DNA of 64,000 bases from an uncultured Clostridia bacterium (GCA_947628695.1 CANRAV010000001.1:124001-188000); one strand, 5' to 3'; positions 8,282-17,680 are shown, numbered from the stretch's first letter. Numbers and translations: made by a program. The notes: generated by a model from the letters alone, not told the origin.

Positions 8282-9016
8282 CTACATAAGCTTTAAAACA
8301 AGGTTTGAAAGCCCGTTTATAAGCAAATCCGCAAGCCTGTCTGCCGGCCAGCTTACCGGCAAAAACAGAATGTTCGACACCACCGGTGCCACCCAGGAAA
8401 GCGCCACTATCCCAAGGAAGATATACCTTGTGTAGGCCTGTACACGCGCATATTTCGCGGCTGCCTGCCCGGGGAGAGCACACATAAGAATCTTAGAACC
8501 GTCAAGCGGGGGCAGCGGAACAAGGTTGAATATGCCGAGGTACAAATTCATGATAATGCCAAGCTGAAAAAGAAGCGCAACTACACCGACGGCCGTGCTG
8601 TAATATTGGCCGGTCAAAAAATTGTATCCGTCGTTCATAAAAACAACGGCATTAAGCCCTGTGTGCAGCAGAGCAAAGATAAGGGCAAGTATGAAGTTTG
8701 CCGCAGGTCCCGCTATGGACACAAGCACAAGGTCGCGCTTCGGCTTTTTGAAATAACGCATGTTGACAGGTACCGGCTTTGCCCAGCCGAAGCCCATCAA
8801 AAACATGCACAGTGTCCCTATCGGGTCGAGGTGCTTAAGCGGGTTAAGAGTAAGCCTGCCGAAGGCCTTCGCCGTATTATCGCCGCACTTGTAGGCCACA
8901 AAGCCGTGCGCCAGCTCGTGCATGGAAAGCGAAAACAGTATTATCGGTATCTCCAAAAGGAGCATTGCAAGCGTTGTGCGGATGTCCCCGCCGGATGTAA
9001 GCAGGCGTCTAAGCAT
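8282..9016 (-). CDS. Site-2 protease family (M50) membrane metalloprotease
   Basis: 244 residues, five to six hydrophobic segments. The zinc motif HELAHG is at about 33-38 (HExxH with the second His three residues after the Glu), and the third ligand lies in NLVPLPPLDGSKI (LDG motif) around 165-177. These are hallmarks of the short M50B proteases found just upstream of scpA in many Firmicutes. Substrate unknown. A GAAAGGAAC ribosome site lies 6-7 bases before the ATG. Confidence 0.93.
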   Translation of the reverse strand: MLRRLLTSGGDIRTTLAMLLLEIPIILFSLSMHELAHGFVAYKCGDNTAKAFGRLTLNPLKHLDPIGTLCMFLMGFGWAKPVPVNMRYFKKPKRDLVLVSIAGPAANFILALIFALLHTGLNAVVFMNDGYNFLTGQYYSTAVGVVALLFQLGIIMNLYLGIFNLVPLPPLDGSKILMCALPGQAAAKYARVQAYTRYIFLGIVALSWVAPVVSNILFLPVSWPADRLADLLINGLSNLVLKLM

Positions 9017-9042
9017 TAAAAAGTTCCTTTCGTAAAAGCGGG

Positions 9043-10677
9043 CTATTTAAGGCGAATCATGCTCTTTTCCCACATCGGGGGCACGTCCTCGCCCATCATG
9101 GTAAGCACCGTCGCCGCGACGTTGGCAAGCCCGTAAGAGCCCTCTACCGCCTCGTACCTGTCGCGGTAAAGGTTGTCGTATATATAGCAGGGCACGGGGT
9201 TAAGAGTGTGGCTTGTCTTGGCCTTGGGCTTGCCGCCCTCGCCCGTCTTGGGAAGCCCCGTCTTCTTGTCGATCTCGTACATCTCGTCCGCGTTCCCGTG
9301 GTCTGCGGTTATTATCGCAACGCCGCCGACCTTGTCGACCGCGTCAAGAATGCGCGCCAGGCAAAGGTCAAGCGCCTCCACGCCGACAACGGTCGCGTCA
9401 AAGCTGCCCGTGTGGCCGACCATGTCGCCGTTCGGGAAGTTTACGCGAAGGAAGCCGAAGTCTCCGTTCAGGAGCTTATCTATAAGCACGTCCGTTATCT
9501 CCGCGCACTTCATCCAGGGTCTCTGCTCGAAGGGAACGACGTCGGAGGGGATCTCTATATACTCCTCGACCTCCTTGTCAAAATAGCCGCTTCTGTTGCC
9601 GTTCCAGAAGTAGGTCACGTGGCCGAACTTCTGCGTTTCGCTTACTGCAAGCTGCTTTATGCGCTTCTTTGCAAGGTACTCGCCCATGGTGTTGCTTATC
9701 TCGGGCGGCGCTACAAGGTAGTGGGAGGGTATGTGCTTGTCACCGTCGTACTCAAGCATGCCGGCAAAGAAGACGTCCGGCCGTCTCTTGCGCTCAAACG
9801 GAACCGAGTCGTCCTCAAAGGCGCGGGATATTTCAATGGCCCTGTCGCCGCGGAAGTTGTAAAGTATAACGCTGTCCCCGTCTTCAATGGTGCCGACGGG
9901 CTTGCCGTTTTCGGTTATGACAAAGGCGGGAAGGTCCTGGTCAATCTTGCCGGTCTCCGCACGGTAGGTCTCCACCGCCTCGCGCGCGGAGGCAAAGCCG
10001 CGCCCTTCGCCCAGCACGTGCGTGTTGTAGCCGGCCTCTACCATAGGCCAGTTCGCCTCGTACCTGTCCATGGTTATGGTCATCCTGCCGCCGCCGGAGG
10101 CAATGCGCGCGTCAAAACCGCCGTCGTTTAACCCCTTTAAGAAGTCTTCAAACGGGTCTATGTATTCAAGCGCGCTCGTCTCGCCTACGTCGCGCCCGTC
10201 AAGCAGGGTGTGTATGCGCACGCGGCGAACCCCTTCCGCCTTAGCGCGCTCTATCATCGCCTTCAGGTGGTTTATGTTGGAGTGCACGTTCCCGTCGGAG
10301 AAGAGGCCGATAAAGTGAAGAGTTCCGCCGTCCTTTGCGCGGCCTATGGCAGCCTTCCAGCTGTCCCCCTCGTACATCTTGCCGGTTTCAATGGCCTGCG
10401 TCACAAGCTTTGCGCCCTGCGCAAACACCTGCCCCGCGCCAAGCGCGTTGTGGCCGACCTCGCTGTTGCCCATGTCGTCGTCACCGGGAAGGCCGACGGC
10501 CGTACCGTGCGCCTTAAGCAAAAACTTTGTATATCCCTTTTCCAGCCTGTCAAGCGTGGGCGTGCGCGCTGCCGCAACCGCGTTGCCGCAGGTGCGTGCG
10601 CATTCCCCCACACCGTCCATCACTATTAAAAGCACAGGTCTTCTTTCTGCGCCGAAAATACCTTTGTTCATAGACAC
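9043..10677 (-). CDS. gpmI: 2,3-bisphosphoglycerate-independent phosphoglycerate mutase
   Basis: 544 residues, slightly longer than the usual ~510. Interconverts 3- and 2-phosphoglycerate in glycolysis using manganese and a phosphoserine. The first metal site is LLIVMDGVGE near 17-26 and the nucleophile serine lies in DDDMGNSEVGHNALGAGQV. Later ligands are in NFPNGDMVGHTG and IITADHGNADEM. The extra length includes a KTGLPKTGEGGKPKAKTSHT loop between ADHGNA and LNPVPCYIYD. Start: a GTG at 10677 has AAGGAG 10 bases upstream; the ATG two codons on is an alternative. It heads the minus-strand run from its own promoter. Confidence 0.96.
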   Translation of the reverse strand: MSMNKGIFGAERRPVLLIVMDGVGECARTCGNAVAAARTPTLDRLEKGYTKFLLKAHGTAVGLPGDDDMGNSEVGHNALGAGQVFAQGAKLVTQAIETGKMYEGDSWKAAIGRAKDGGTLHFIGLFSDGNVHSNINHLKAMIERAKAEGVRRVRIHTLLDGRDVGETSALEYIDPFEDFLKGLNDGGFDARIASGGGRMTITMDRYEANWPMVEAGYNTHVLGEGRGFASAREAVETYRAETGKIDQDLPAFVITENGKPVGTIEDGDSVILYNFRGDRAIEISRAFEDDSVPFERKRRPDVFFAGMLEYDGDKHIPSHYLVAPPEISNTMGEYLAKKRIKQLAVSETQKFGHVTYFWNGNRSGYFDKEVEEYIEIPSDVVPFEQRPWMKCAEITDVLIDKLLNGDFGFLRVNFPNGDMVGHTGSFDATVVGVEALDLCLARILDAVDKVGGVAIITADHGNADEMYEIDKKTGLPKTGEGGKPKAKTSHTLNPVPCYIYDNLYRDRYEAVEGSYGLANVAATVLTMMGEDVPPMWEKSMIRLK

Positions 10678-10720
10678 TTTTAAATTGCTCCTTTAAAATA
10701 AAAATCTGTGTATTCAGCTT

Positions 10721-10749
10721 ATTATACTATATTTTTGTGCTTTTTGCAA
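10721..10749 (-). promoter_or_regulatory. Sigma-A promoter of the gpmI-leuS run
   Basis: On the minus strand TTGCAA (10744-10749), a 17-base spacer, and TATAAT (10721-10726). It lies 44 bases upstream of the gpmI start and faces away from the nusB promoter. Confidence 0.75.
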
Positions 10750-10791
10750 GGGCTTTAAGCACAAACTTTGCTTTTCGTTTTTATTCTTTGC

Positions 10792-10820
10792 TTGACAATT
10801 CCGTTCTTTACTGTTATACT
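10792..10820 (+). promoter_or_regulatory. Sigma-A promoter of the nusB-recN run
   Basis: TTGACA (10792-10797), a 17-base spacer and TATACT (10815-10820), 75 bases upstream of nusB. It probably drives the whole 10.9-19.8 kb plus-strand run. No attenuator or riboswitch is evident in the short leader. Confidence 0.8.
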
Positions 10821-10895
10821 TGAAACGGTATATTGTATAAATATAATTTTTGTGAAATACAGCCGCCGGCACAACGGCGGAGAGCGAGGACACTA

Positions 10896-11297
10896 ATGAC
10901 AAGGAAAGAGGCAAGAGAAGCTGCATTTCTGCTGCTTTTCGAGCAAAGCTTCGGCGCAAACGCCGCAGACGGCACGCTGCAATTGGCGGAGGCGGAGAGG
11001 GAGCTTAAGATAAGCGGCTTTGGACGGGGCTTGTTCTTCGGCGCCGCAGAGCACCTTGCGGAGATTGACGAAAGGCTTGACAAGGCGCTTCACAACTGGC
11101 AAAGCGGCAGGGTAAGCAGGGTTGCGCTTACGGCAATGCGGCTTTGCGTTTACGAGATGTGCTTTACCGAGACGGAAAGCGAGGTCGCCATAAACGAGGC
11201 AATAGAGCTTATCAAAAAGTTCGACGGCGAGGAAAGCGCCTCCTTTGCAAACGGCGTGCTCGGCGGGGTATACAAGGCGGAAAAGGAAAACACCTGA
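10896..11297 (+). CDS. nusB: Transcription antitermination factor NusB
   Basis: 134 residues from ATG 10896, which has GAGCGAGGA about 5-6 bases upstream. The reading frame is open further upstream, but family similarity begins at TRKEAREAAFLLLFEQSF. The C-terminal signature LTAMRLCVYEMCF...AINEAIELIKKFDGEESASFANGVLGGV is complete. NusB with S10 binds boxA of rRNA transcripts and supports antitermination. The stop overlaps the xseA ATG by one base (TGATG). Confidence 0.96.
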   Translation: MTRKEAREAAFLLLFEQSFGANAADGTLQLAEAERELKISGFGRGLFFGAAEHLAEIDERLDKALHNWQSGRVSRVALTAMRLCVYEMCFTETESEVAINEAIELIKKFDGEESASFANGVLGGVYKAEKENT

Positions 11298-12574
11298 TGG
11301 AGAAGGTCTACACCGTTGCGGAGCTTACGGGCTTTGTAAAAAGCTATATAGAGGCGTCGCCGCAGCTTAGAAGCGTCACCGTCAAGGGCGAGCTTTCAAA
11401 CGTCTCGGCACCCTCCGGCAGGGGACATATATTTTTCACGCTTAAGGACGACGCGGCGGTGCTTCGCTGCGTGATGTTTAAAAGCCGTGCGGAAAAGCTT
11501 ACCTTCAAGCCGGAGAACGGCATGACGGTGCTTTGCGCGGGGAGAATATCCGTGTACCCTGCGGGCGGGCAGTACCTGCTGTATGCGGACACTATAAGCG
11601 CGGACGGCACGGGCAGCCTTTTCGTGGCGCTGGAGGCATTGAAAAAGCGGCTCTCTGCAGAGGGGCTTTTCGACGCGTCAAGGAAGAAGCGCCTTCCGAT
11701 AATTCCCATGCACGTCGGCGTTATAACAAGCGCCACGGGCGCTGCGGTGCAGGACATTATGAACGTCGCCGCAAGGCGCTTCCCGGCTGCGGAAATCGTG
11801 CTGTATCCGTCGCTTGTGCAGGGCAGCGGCGCGGGGAAGATGCTTGCCTCGGGCGTCAGATATTTCAACGAAAGGCATCCGGTGGATGTAATTATAATCG
11901 GCAGGGGCGGCGGCTCTGTAGAGGAGCTGTGGGAGTTCAACGACGAGGAGCTTGTGCGCTGCATTGCGGCGTCAAGGATTCCTGTAGTTTCCGCCGTCGG
12001 CCACGAGACGGACTTTACGCTTTGCGATTTTGCGGCCGACCTGCGCGCTCCGACGCCCTCTGCGGCTGCGGAGATAGTCTTCCCCGACAGGGCGGATATA
12101 CTGCGCCGTTTCAAAAACGCCGGCAACCGCATGGCGGTGCTGCTTTCACAGCGCATCGCGGCGGAAAAGCGCGTGCTTGCGGCGCTGGCCGCGTCGCCTG
12201 CGCTTCGTTCGCCCACGGCGGGCTTTGACGACAAGCGCATGCGGATAGCGGATCTTGAGGCGCGCATGCGCACGGCTGCTTCTGCCGGTACGGGTATACG
12301 CAGGCGCTCGCTTGACGCGCTTTCGGCAGGGCTTACCTCCGGCGCGGAGGCGGCGCTTAGATACACGCGCATGTCGCTTGCGTCGGCAAAGGAAAGGCTT
12401 TTGCTTCTTGACCCCATGGGGGTTATAGGGCGCGGATACGCCGCGGTTTTTGACCTTGACGGGAAGCCCCTTGTCAGCGCGAAGGCGCTTAAGACGGGGG
12501 AAAGCTTTACGCTTAAGATGTCCGACGGCGACGTAAAAGCGCAGGTTCGGGAGGTAATATATGGAGACGAATGA
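11297..12574 (+). CDS. xseA: Exodeoxyribonuclease VII large subunit
   Basis: 425 residues from the ATG that overlaps the nusB stop; a longer open frame inside nusB is a shadow. An N-terminal OB-fold (YTVAELTGFVKSYIE, SNVSAPSGRGHIFFTLKD) precedes the catalytic core: LPIIPMHVGVITSATGAAVQDIMN, then VDVIIIGRGGGSVEELWEFNDEELVR and PVVSAVGHETDFTLCDFAADLRAPTPSAAAE. The C-terminal coiled coil is shorter than in E. coli. With XseB it degrades single-stranded DNA from both ends. The 3' end overlaps xseB by 14 bases. Confidence 0.96.
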   Translation: MEKVYTVAELTGFVKSYIEASPQLRSVTVKGELSNVSAPSGRGHIFFTLKDDAAVLRCVMFKSRAEKLTFKPENGMTVLCAGRISVYPAGGQYLLYADTISADGTGSLFVALEALKKRLSAEGLFDASRKKRLPIIPMHVGVITSATGAAVQDIMNVAARRFPAAEIVLYPSLVQGSGAGKMLASGVRYFNERHPVDVIIIGRGGGSVEELWEFNDEELVRCIAASRIPVVSAVGHETDFTLCDFAADLRAPTPSAAAEIVFPDRADILRRFKNAGNRMAVLLSQRIAAEKRVLAALAASPALRSPTAGFDDKRMRIADLEARMRTAASAGTGIRRRSLDALSAGLTSGAEAALRYTRMSLASAKERLLLLDPMGVIGRGYAAVFDLDGKPLVSAKALKTGESFTLKMSDGDVKAQVREVIYGDE

Positions 12575-12770
12575 AATGACCTTTGAAAGCGCCCTTGCAA
12601 GGCTTGAGGCGGTTGTCCGGGAGATAGAAAGCGGCAAGGCGCCGCTTGACAAAACGCTTTCCCTTTTCGAGGAGGGGAAGGCGCTTGTGGAGTTCTGCGA
12701 AAAGGCTCTTACGGACGCGGAACAGAGAATAACGAAAATAAATACAGATGCTAAACTGCAAAACAATTGA
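12561..12770 (+). CDS. xseB: Exodeoxyribonuclease VII small subunit
   Basis: 69 residues, the family size. MTFESALARLEAVVREIESGKAPLDKTLSLFEEGKALV is the full XseB helical hairpin that binds the large subunit. GGAGGT lies 5 bases before the ATG, inside the end of xseA, so the two subunits are translationally coupled. Confidence 0.96.
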   Translation: METNEMTFESALARLEAVVREIESGKAPLDKTLSLFEEGKALVEFCEKALTDAEQRITKINTDAKLQNN

Positions 12771-12790
12771 ATGAAGGAAGGCGTTTCACT

Positions 12791-13699
12791 TTGACGCAGA
12801 CTGATTCGGCAGTGGCGAAGACTTTGGAGGAGGCGGCCGCCCTGACGGAGGCGGAGATGCACGCTCTGCTTGACCGCAGGCAGGTCGACAGGCAGGGCTA
12901 CGAGAGGCTTAAGGAGGCAATGGAGTACTCCGTATTTGCCGGGGGCAAAAGGGTGCGTCCCTACCTTTGCCTGGAGTTTTGCCGCGCATACGGCGGCAGT
13001 GACGAAAAGGCGCTTCCCTACGCGGCGGCGCTGGAGTTTATGCACACGGCGTCTCTCATACACGACGACCTGCCGGCTATGGACAACGACGACATGCGTC
13101 GCGGCAGACCGTCCAACCACAAGCAGTTCGGCGAGTACACCGCAATCTTGGCGGGGGACGCGCTTATAATAGAAAGCTTTGCGGCCATAAGCGGCAACGT
13201 GCACTGCAGCGGCGAGCAGAACGCGCACGCGGCGGCCGTGCTTGCGGAGTGCGCGGGGCTTGACGGCATGTGCGGCGGCCAGGAGCTTGACCTTTACTGC
13301 GAGGGCAGGGAGGTCAGCGTTTGGACGGTGGAGAAGACGCATCTTTTGAAGACTGCGGCTATGATGAAGGCGTCGGCAACGCTCGGCTGCATTGCGGCGG
13401 GTGCCGGTGAAGAGGAGACAAAGCAGGCGGGCAGGTTTGCCGAGGAGGTAGGGCTTGCCTTCCAGATAATAGACGACGTGCTTGACGCCGTCGGGGACAC
13501 AAAAGCCCTCGGTAAGACCGCAGGGAAGGACGCGGCAAGCGGCAAAAACACCTATGTAAGCCTTGTGGGGCTTGCCTCCGCGCGGCTTACGGCGGAGGCG
13601 CTTACCGGCTGCGCCATGGGCAGGGCGGAGAAGATAGACGGCGAAAGCGGAAAAAGGCTTTACGCCCTTTGCGAATATTTGCTTTGCCGTGATTACTAA
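12791..13699 (+). CDS. ispA: Polyprenyl synthetase (farnesyl diphosphate synthase type)
   Basis: 302 residues from a TTG at 12791 with AAGGAAGG 9 bases upstream. A TTG eight codons earlier overlaps the xseB stop and is less likely. The first aspartate-rich motif is HDDLPAMDNDDMRRGRPSNH (about 91-110), the second is DDVLD near 227-231. GGKRVRPYL and FQIIDDVLD are typical of short-chain isoprenyl diphosphate synthases. It condenses IPP with DMAPP/GPP and lies directly before dxs, the first enzyme of the MEP pathway, as in other Firmicutes. Chain length (C15 or C20) cannot be settled by eye. Confidence 0.94.
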   Translation: MTQTDSAVAKTLEEAAALTEAEMHALLDRRQVDRQGYERLKEAMEYSVFAGGKRVRPYLCLEFCRAYGGSDEKALPYAAALEFMHTASLIHDDLPAMDNDDMRRGRPSNHKQFGEYTAILAGDALIIESFAAISGNVHCSGEQNAHAAAVLAECAGLDGMCGGQELDLYCEGREVSVWTVEKTHLLKTAAMMKASATLGCIAAGAGEEETKQAGRFAEEVGLAFQIIDDVLDAVGDTKALGKTAGKDAASGKNTYVSLVGLASARLTAEALTGCAMGRAEKIDGESGKRLYALCEYLLCRDY

Positions 13700-13723
13700 A
13701 AAAGATTACCGGACGTAATTTGT

Positions 13724-15571
13724 ATGCTTGAGAACATAAAATCACCGGCAGACCTTAAAAAGCTGTCGGCTGCGGAGACCAAGGCTCTTTGCGCGGAGAT
13801 ACGCGGGAAGCTTTTGGATGTGGTGCCGCTTAACGGCGGCCACCTTGCCTCCAACCTCGGGGTTGTGGAGCTTACGGTCGCAATTCACTCGGTGTTCGAC
13901 TCGCCGAAGGACAGGGTAATATGGGACGTTGGGCATCAGGCCTACGTGCACAAAATGCTTACCGGCAGATACGCAGAGATAGACGGGATACGCACCTACG
14001 GGGGGCTTTCCGGCTTCCCGAAGCGGGAGGAAAGCCCGCACGACAGCTTCGGCACCGGGCACGCAAGCACCTCTGTGTCTGCCGCCCTGGGGCTTGCCGC
14101 GGCGGACGCCTTTGCCGGGAAGACCAACTACACGGTGGTTGTCGCCGGGGACGGCGCCTTTACCGGCGGCATGATATACGAGGCGCTTAACAACGCGGCG
14201 GAGCAGGACTTAAGGCTTATAATAGTGCTTAACGACAACGACATGGCCATAGACCGCAATGTCGGCGGCATAAACCGCTATATCACGCGGCTAAGCACCA
14301 GCGCGCGCTATTTGGGCTTTAAGTACCACCTTAAAAAGTTCTTTGCGGCGATACCGGTTATAGGCCGGCCGCTTACCGTGACTGCAAGGGGCATAAAGAA
14401 CTTCATAAAGCGCCTTGTCTGGCGCGACAACATGTTTGAAAACCTCGGGCTTAACTACTACGGCCCGATAGACGGGCACAATATAAAGTGGCTGCAGGGC
14501 GTATTTAAGGACGCCATGCGCGACAGGAAAAGCAGCATAATACACGTGCGCACCGTAAAGGGCAAGGGATACACCCCTGCGGAGCAGCAGCCGGAGAAAT
14601 ACCACGGTGTTCCGAAGGGCGGCGTGTTTAAGACGGACGGCGGATTTTCCGACGTGTTCGGGCAGATCGTCGCCGACCGTGCCGCAAAGGACGCAAGGCT
14701 TTGCGCCGTAACCGCCGCCATGTGCGACGGGACGGGGCTTAACGCCTTTAAAAACAGCTTTCCCGACCGCTTTTTCGACGTGGGGATCGCGGAGGAGCAC
14801 GCGCTGACCTTCTGCGCCGGCCTTGCCGCCGGCGGGATGCGCCCCGTTTTTGCGGTGTACTCCACCTTTGCGCAGCGCTGTTATGACCAGCTTATACATG
14901 ACGCGGCGCTGCAGAAGCTGCCGCTTGTGCTGGGGCTTGACCGCGCCGGCTTTGTCGGTGAGGACGGGCCCACGCACCACGGGCTTTTCGACGTGGGCTT
15001 TATGCTGCAGCTGCCTGGGAGCGCGCTTTATTCGCCGGACAGCTATGCGGACATGGAAAAGGCCTTTGCCGAGGCCTTCGATTATAGCGGCGTGGCGGCA
15101 GTCAGGTACCCCAAAGGGGGCGAGCCCGCTTACGACCGCAGCGCGTTTACGGACTGCGGCGGGATGGCCTATGCGGACTTCGGGCAGGGGCACGACGTTT
15201 TGACGGTCACCTACGGCAGGCTTACGGCGCAGTGCTTTAAGGCGGCAGAGCAGCTTGCGGCGGAGGGCACGGGCGTGCGCCTTGTGCGCGTGCTTAAGCT
15301 TAAGCCCTTCGACACGGAGACCTTCCTTGGGCTTTTAGGCGGGGCGAAGCTTGTGTACCTTGCCGAAGAGGGCGTTAAAAGCGGCGGCTTTGCCGAGTAT
15401 TTGGCGGCATTCCTTGCCGAGGCGGGCTGCGTGCCGCGCTGCGGCGTTTTGATACGCGCCGTGGACGACAAGTTCGTCACGCACGGGCAGACGGAAAAGC
15501 TTTTTGAAGAGTGCGGATTTACTCCCGCGGCGATGGCTGCGGAGATTTCGGAGAAGATAAATGGAGCTTAA
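13724..15571 (+). CDS. dxs: 1-deoxy-D-xylulose-5-phosphate synthase
   Basis: 615 residues; thiamine-diphosphate enzyme that condenses pyruvate with glyceraldehyde-3-phosphate to start the MEP isoprenoid pathway. Seen: GGHLASNLGVVELTVAIH, WDVGHQAYVHKMLTGR, the TPP/Mg motif GDGAFTGGMIYEALNNA with downstream NDND, the catalytic Glu region GIAEEHALTFCAGLA, and DRAGFVGEDGPTHHG. The carboxy transketolase domain ends normally. The ribosome site is weak. The 3' end overlaps tlyA by 11 bases. Confidence 0.97.
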   Translation: MLENIKSPADLKKLSAAETKALCAEIRGKLLDVVPLNGGHLASNLGVVELTVAIHSVFDSPKDRVIWDVGHQAYVHKMLTGRYAEIDGIRTYGGLSGFPKREESPHDSFGTGHASTSVSAALGLAAADAFAGKTNYTVVVAGDGAFTGGMIYEALNNAAEQDLRLIIVLNDNDMAIDRNVGGINRYITRLSTSARYLGFKYHLKKFFAAIPVIGRPLTVTARGIKNFIKRLVWRDNMFENLGLNYYGPIDGHNIKWLQGVFKDAMRDRKSSIIHVRTVKGKGYTPAEQQPEKYHGVPKGGVFKTDGGFSDVFGQIVADRAAKDARLCAVTAAMCDGTGLNAFKNSFPDRFFDVGIAEEHALTFCAGLAAGGMRPVFAVYSTFAQRCYDQLIHDAALQKLPLVLGLDRAGFVGEDGPTHHGLFDVGFMLQLPGSALYSPDSYADMEKAFAEAFDYSGVAAVRYPKGGEPAYDRSAFTDCGGMAYADFGQGHDVLTVTYGRLTAQCFKAAEQLAAEGTGVRLVRVLKLKPFDTETFLGLLGGAKLVYLAEEGVKSGGFAEYLAAFLAEAGCVPRCGVLIRAVDDKFVTHGQTEKLFEECGFTPAAMAAEISEKINGA

Positions 15572-16301
15572 AAGGGCAGATGTTGTGCTTTGCGAGTCCG
15601 GCCTTGCGGAAAGCCGGACGAAGGCGCATTCGCTTATAAAACGCGGCGCGGCTTTGGCCGACGGCAAGCCGATAATGAAGCCTTCGCAGCTTATTGACCC
15701 GGCGTGCGAGCTGCAGCTTGCGGAGGATGTGCCGCTTGACGTGTCCCGCGCGGGGCAGAAGCTGCGGTACGCGCTTGAAAGCTTCGGCGTGGACGTAAGC
15801 GGGAAGACCTTTGCGGACATCGGCGCATCCACCGGCGGCTTTACGCAGTGCCTTTTGGAACACGGCGCGGCGCGCGTGTTTGCGGTCGACGTCGGGCGCG
15901 GGCAGCTGCACGCGGACTTGAAAAGCGACCCCCGCGTGGTCGCCCTTGAGGGCGTGAATGCGCGGACGCTTACCGCAGAGCAGCTTGGAGGGCAGCCGGA
16001 CGGGGCGGTTATGGACGTTTCGTTCATATCGCAGACCCTTATATATCCGGCGCTGTCGGCGCTTTTGCCGAAGGGCGCGCCGCTTATAACGCTTGTAAAG
16101 CCGCAGTTTGAGGTAGGACGCGAAAACGTCGGCAAAAAGGGGATAGTAAAGGACAAAAGCGGCGCTTTAAGAAAACTTGTTATGCTTAAAATAAAGCTTG
16201 CGGCCGAGGACAACGGCTTTAAGCTTTTGGAAACGGCAGAGTCGCCGGTAAAGGGCGGCAAAGGAAATACGGAGTATTTGGCGCTGTTCGCCAAAGAGTA
16301 A
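15561..16301 (+). CDS. tlyA: TlyA family rRNA 2'-O-methyltransferase
   Basis: 246 residues. N-terminal S4 domain (RADVVLCESGLAESRTKAHSLIKRGAA) followed by an FtsJ/RrmJ-like methyltransferase with the SAM motif DIGASTGGFTQCLLEHGA near 86-103, then DVGRGQLH and KPQFEVGREN. TlyA homologues methylate 16S and 23S rRNA and influence capreomycin susceptibility in mycobacteria; the haemolysin label in older annotations is misleading. It overlaps dxs, with nadK 17 bases downstream. Confidence 0.94.
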   Translation: MELKRADVVLCESGLAESRTKAHSLIKRGAALADGKPIMKPSQLIDPACELQLAEDVPLDVSRAGQKLRYALESFGVDVSGKTFADIGASTGGFTQCLLEHGAARVFAVDVGRGQLHADLKSDPRVVALEGVNARTLTAEQLGGQPDGAVMDVSFISQTLIYPALSALLPKGAPLITLVKPQFEVGRENVGKKGIVKDKSGALRKLVMLKIKLAAEDNGFKLLETAESPVKGGKGNTEYLALFAKE

Positions 16302-16317
16302 TGCAGGGGTTGGTTTT

Positions 16318-17190
16318 TTGAAAGTGCAAAAGGCTGCGCTGATACCCAATATAACAAAGCCGGGGGCTATACGCTGCGCCATGCGCGCGGCGGAGATACT
16401 GCGCTCCGGCGGGATAGAGCCTTACGTGGACGAGGGCAGGCTTGCGGCGATAAAGGCGCTTGGCGGCGATGTTAAAACCCTGCCGCAGGAAGAGCTTTAC
16501 AGCGGCACGGATATGGCTGTAGTCTTCGGCGGCGACGGCACGGTGCTTGCCGCCGCAAAGCGCGCGGCGGAGACGGGCACGCCGATACTCGGCGTAAATT
16601 TCGGCAAGGTCGGCTACATAACGGAGCTTGAGGAAAGCGAGCTTGACGAGCTTCAGCGCATATGCAGCGGCGACTTTCACATTGACGAGCGCATGATGCT
16701 TGACGTAAGCGTCGGCAAGAACGGAAGGCGGCTGTTTTTCGCAAGGGCGTTCAACGAGGCGGCGATAACGCGCGGGATAGTGACGCGGCTTGCGGACTTC
16801 ACCGTCAGCTGCAGCGGGAGCCTTGTAGGCAGGTACAGGGCGGACGGGCTTATCGTTGCGACGCCGACGGGCTCTACGGCCTATTCCATGGCGGCCGGCG
16901 GGCCTGTTATAGACCCCTCGCTGGAGGTGATAAGCGTAACACCCGTGTGTTCGCACTCTCTTGAGGCGGCAAGGACGCTTGTCTTCGGCCCGGGGTCGGT
17001 AATAAAGATAACCGTTCCCTCGGCAAAGTACGCAGAGGCTGTCGTCACGGTGGACGGCAGAACCTTTTTCAGGATAAATGACCCGGAGCTTGCCGTAACG
17101 CTTACACGTTCGGGAAGCAAGATAAAGCTTGTAAGATTAAAAAACAGCTCGTTCGGCACTACGCTTTACAAAAAGTTCGGCGTCGGCTGA
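16318..17190 (+). CDS. nadK: NAD kinase
   Basis: 290 residues from a TTG start. Phosphorylates NAD to NADP. The GGDGT motif is in VVFGGDGTVLAAAKRA near 64-80. NFGKVGYITELE and the diagnostic DGLIVATPTGSTAYSMAAGGPV follow. The N-terminal half is the alpha/beta nucleotide domain and the C-terminal half the beta sandwich. It lies between tlyA and argR as in most Firmicutes. Confidence 0.96.
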   Translation: MKVQKAALIPNITKPGAIRCAMRAAEILRSGGIEPYVDEGRLAAIKALGGDVKTLPQEELYSGTDMAVVFGGDGTVLAAAKRAAETGTPILGVNFGKVGYITELEESELDELQRICSGDFHIDERMMLDVSVGKNGRRLFFARAFNEAAITRGIVTRLADFTVSCSGSLVGRYRADGLIVATPTGSTAYSMAAGGPVIDPSLEVISVTPVCSHSLEAARTLVFGPGSVIKITVPSAKYAEAVVTVDGRTFFRINDPELAVTLTRSGSKIKLVRLKNSSFGTTLYKKFGVG

Positions 17191-17211
17191 GGGCGCAGAA
17201 GGAGTTAAACA

Positions 17212-17667
17212 ATGAGAAAATCTCAAAGACACGCAGCCATACTTGACCTTATACAGAGAAGAACCATACGCACACAGGAGGAGCTTTTGGAGCACCTTGC
17301 AAACCTCGGCTTCGACACGACGCAGGCGACGGTTTCACGCGATATAAGGGACCTTAAAATCGTCAAGGCGGCGGACGGGAACGGCGGCTACAAGTACACT
17401 GCGGCGCTTTCCGCAGGGGACAGCGACTTTGCGGCAAAGCTTCAAAAGATATTTTTAGAGGCCGTTTACAGGGTCGACTGCGCAGGCAACATAGTTGTGC
17501 TTAAGACCTATTCCGGCATGGGCAGCGCCGCAGGGGCTGCTGTAGACTCTATGCAGATGGAAAGCGTCGTCGGCACCCTTGCCGGGGACGACACCATGTT
17601 CGTCGTGGCGCGCACTCCGGAGGACGCGCTGGAGATATGCCGGCACCTTTCCGAGCTTTTGAAGTAA
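17212..17667 (+). CDS. argR: Arginine repressor ArgR/AhrC
   Basis: 151 residues. An N-terminal winged helix (RHAAILDLIQRRTIRTQEELLEHLANLGFDTTQATVSRDIRDL, about 6-48) binds ARG boxes. The C-terminal hexamerisation and arginine-binding domain carries the conserved GSAAGAAVDSMQMESVVGTLAGDDTMFVV, with the GDDT aspartates that bind arginine. AGGAG lies before the ATG. There are no arginine genes in this window, so its targets are elsewhere. Confidence 0.96.
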   Translation: MRKSQRHAAILDLIQRRTIRTQEELLEHLANLGFDTTQATVSRDIRDLKIVKAADGNGGYKYTAALSAGDSDFAAKLQKIFLEAVYRVDCAGNIVVLKTYSGMGSAAGAAVDSMQMESVVGTLAGDDTMFVVARTPEDALEICRHLSELLK

Positions 17668-17680
17668 AAAAGGAGTAAAA

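Noticed and set aside
10678..10895. Small gene or RNA in the gpmI-nusB gap
   Set aside because: The gap is accounted for by two divergent promoters and short leaders; open frames there lack ribosome sites.
11144..11296. Longer N-terminus for the exonuclease VII large subunit
   Set aside because: The extra 51 codons lie inside nusB, are basic and unlike the family; the ATG overlapping the nusB stop is the natural start.
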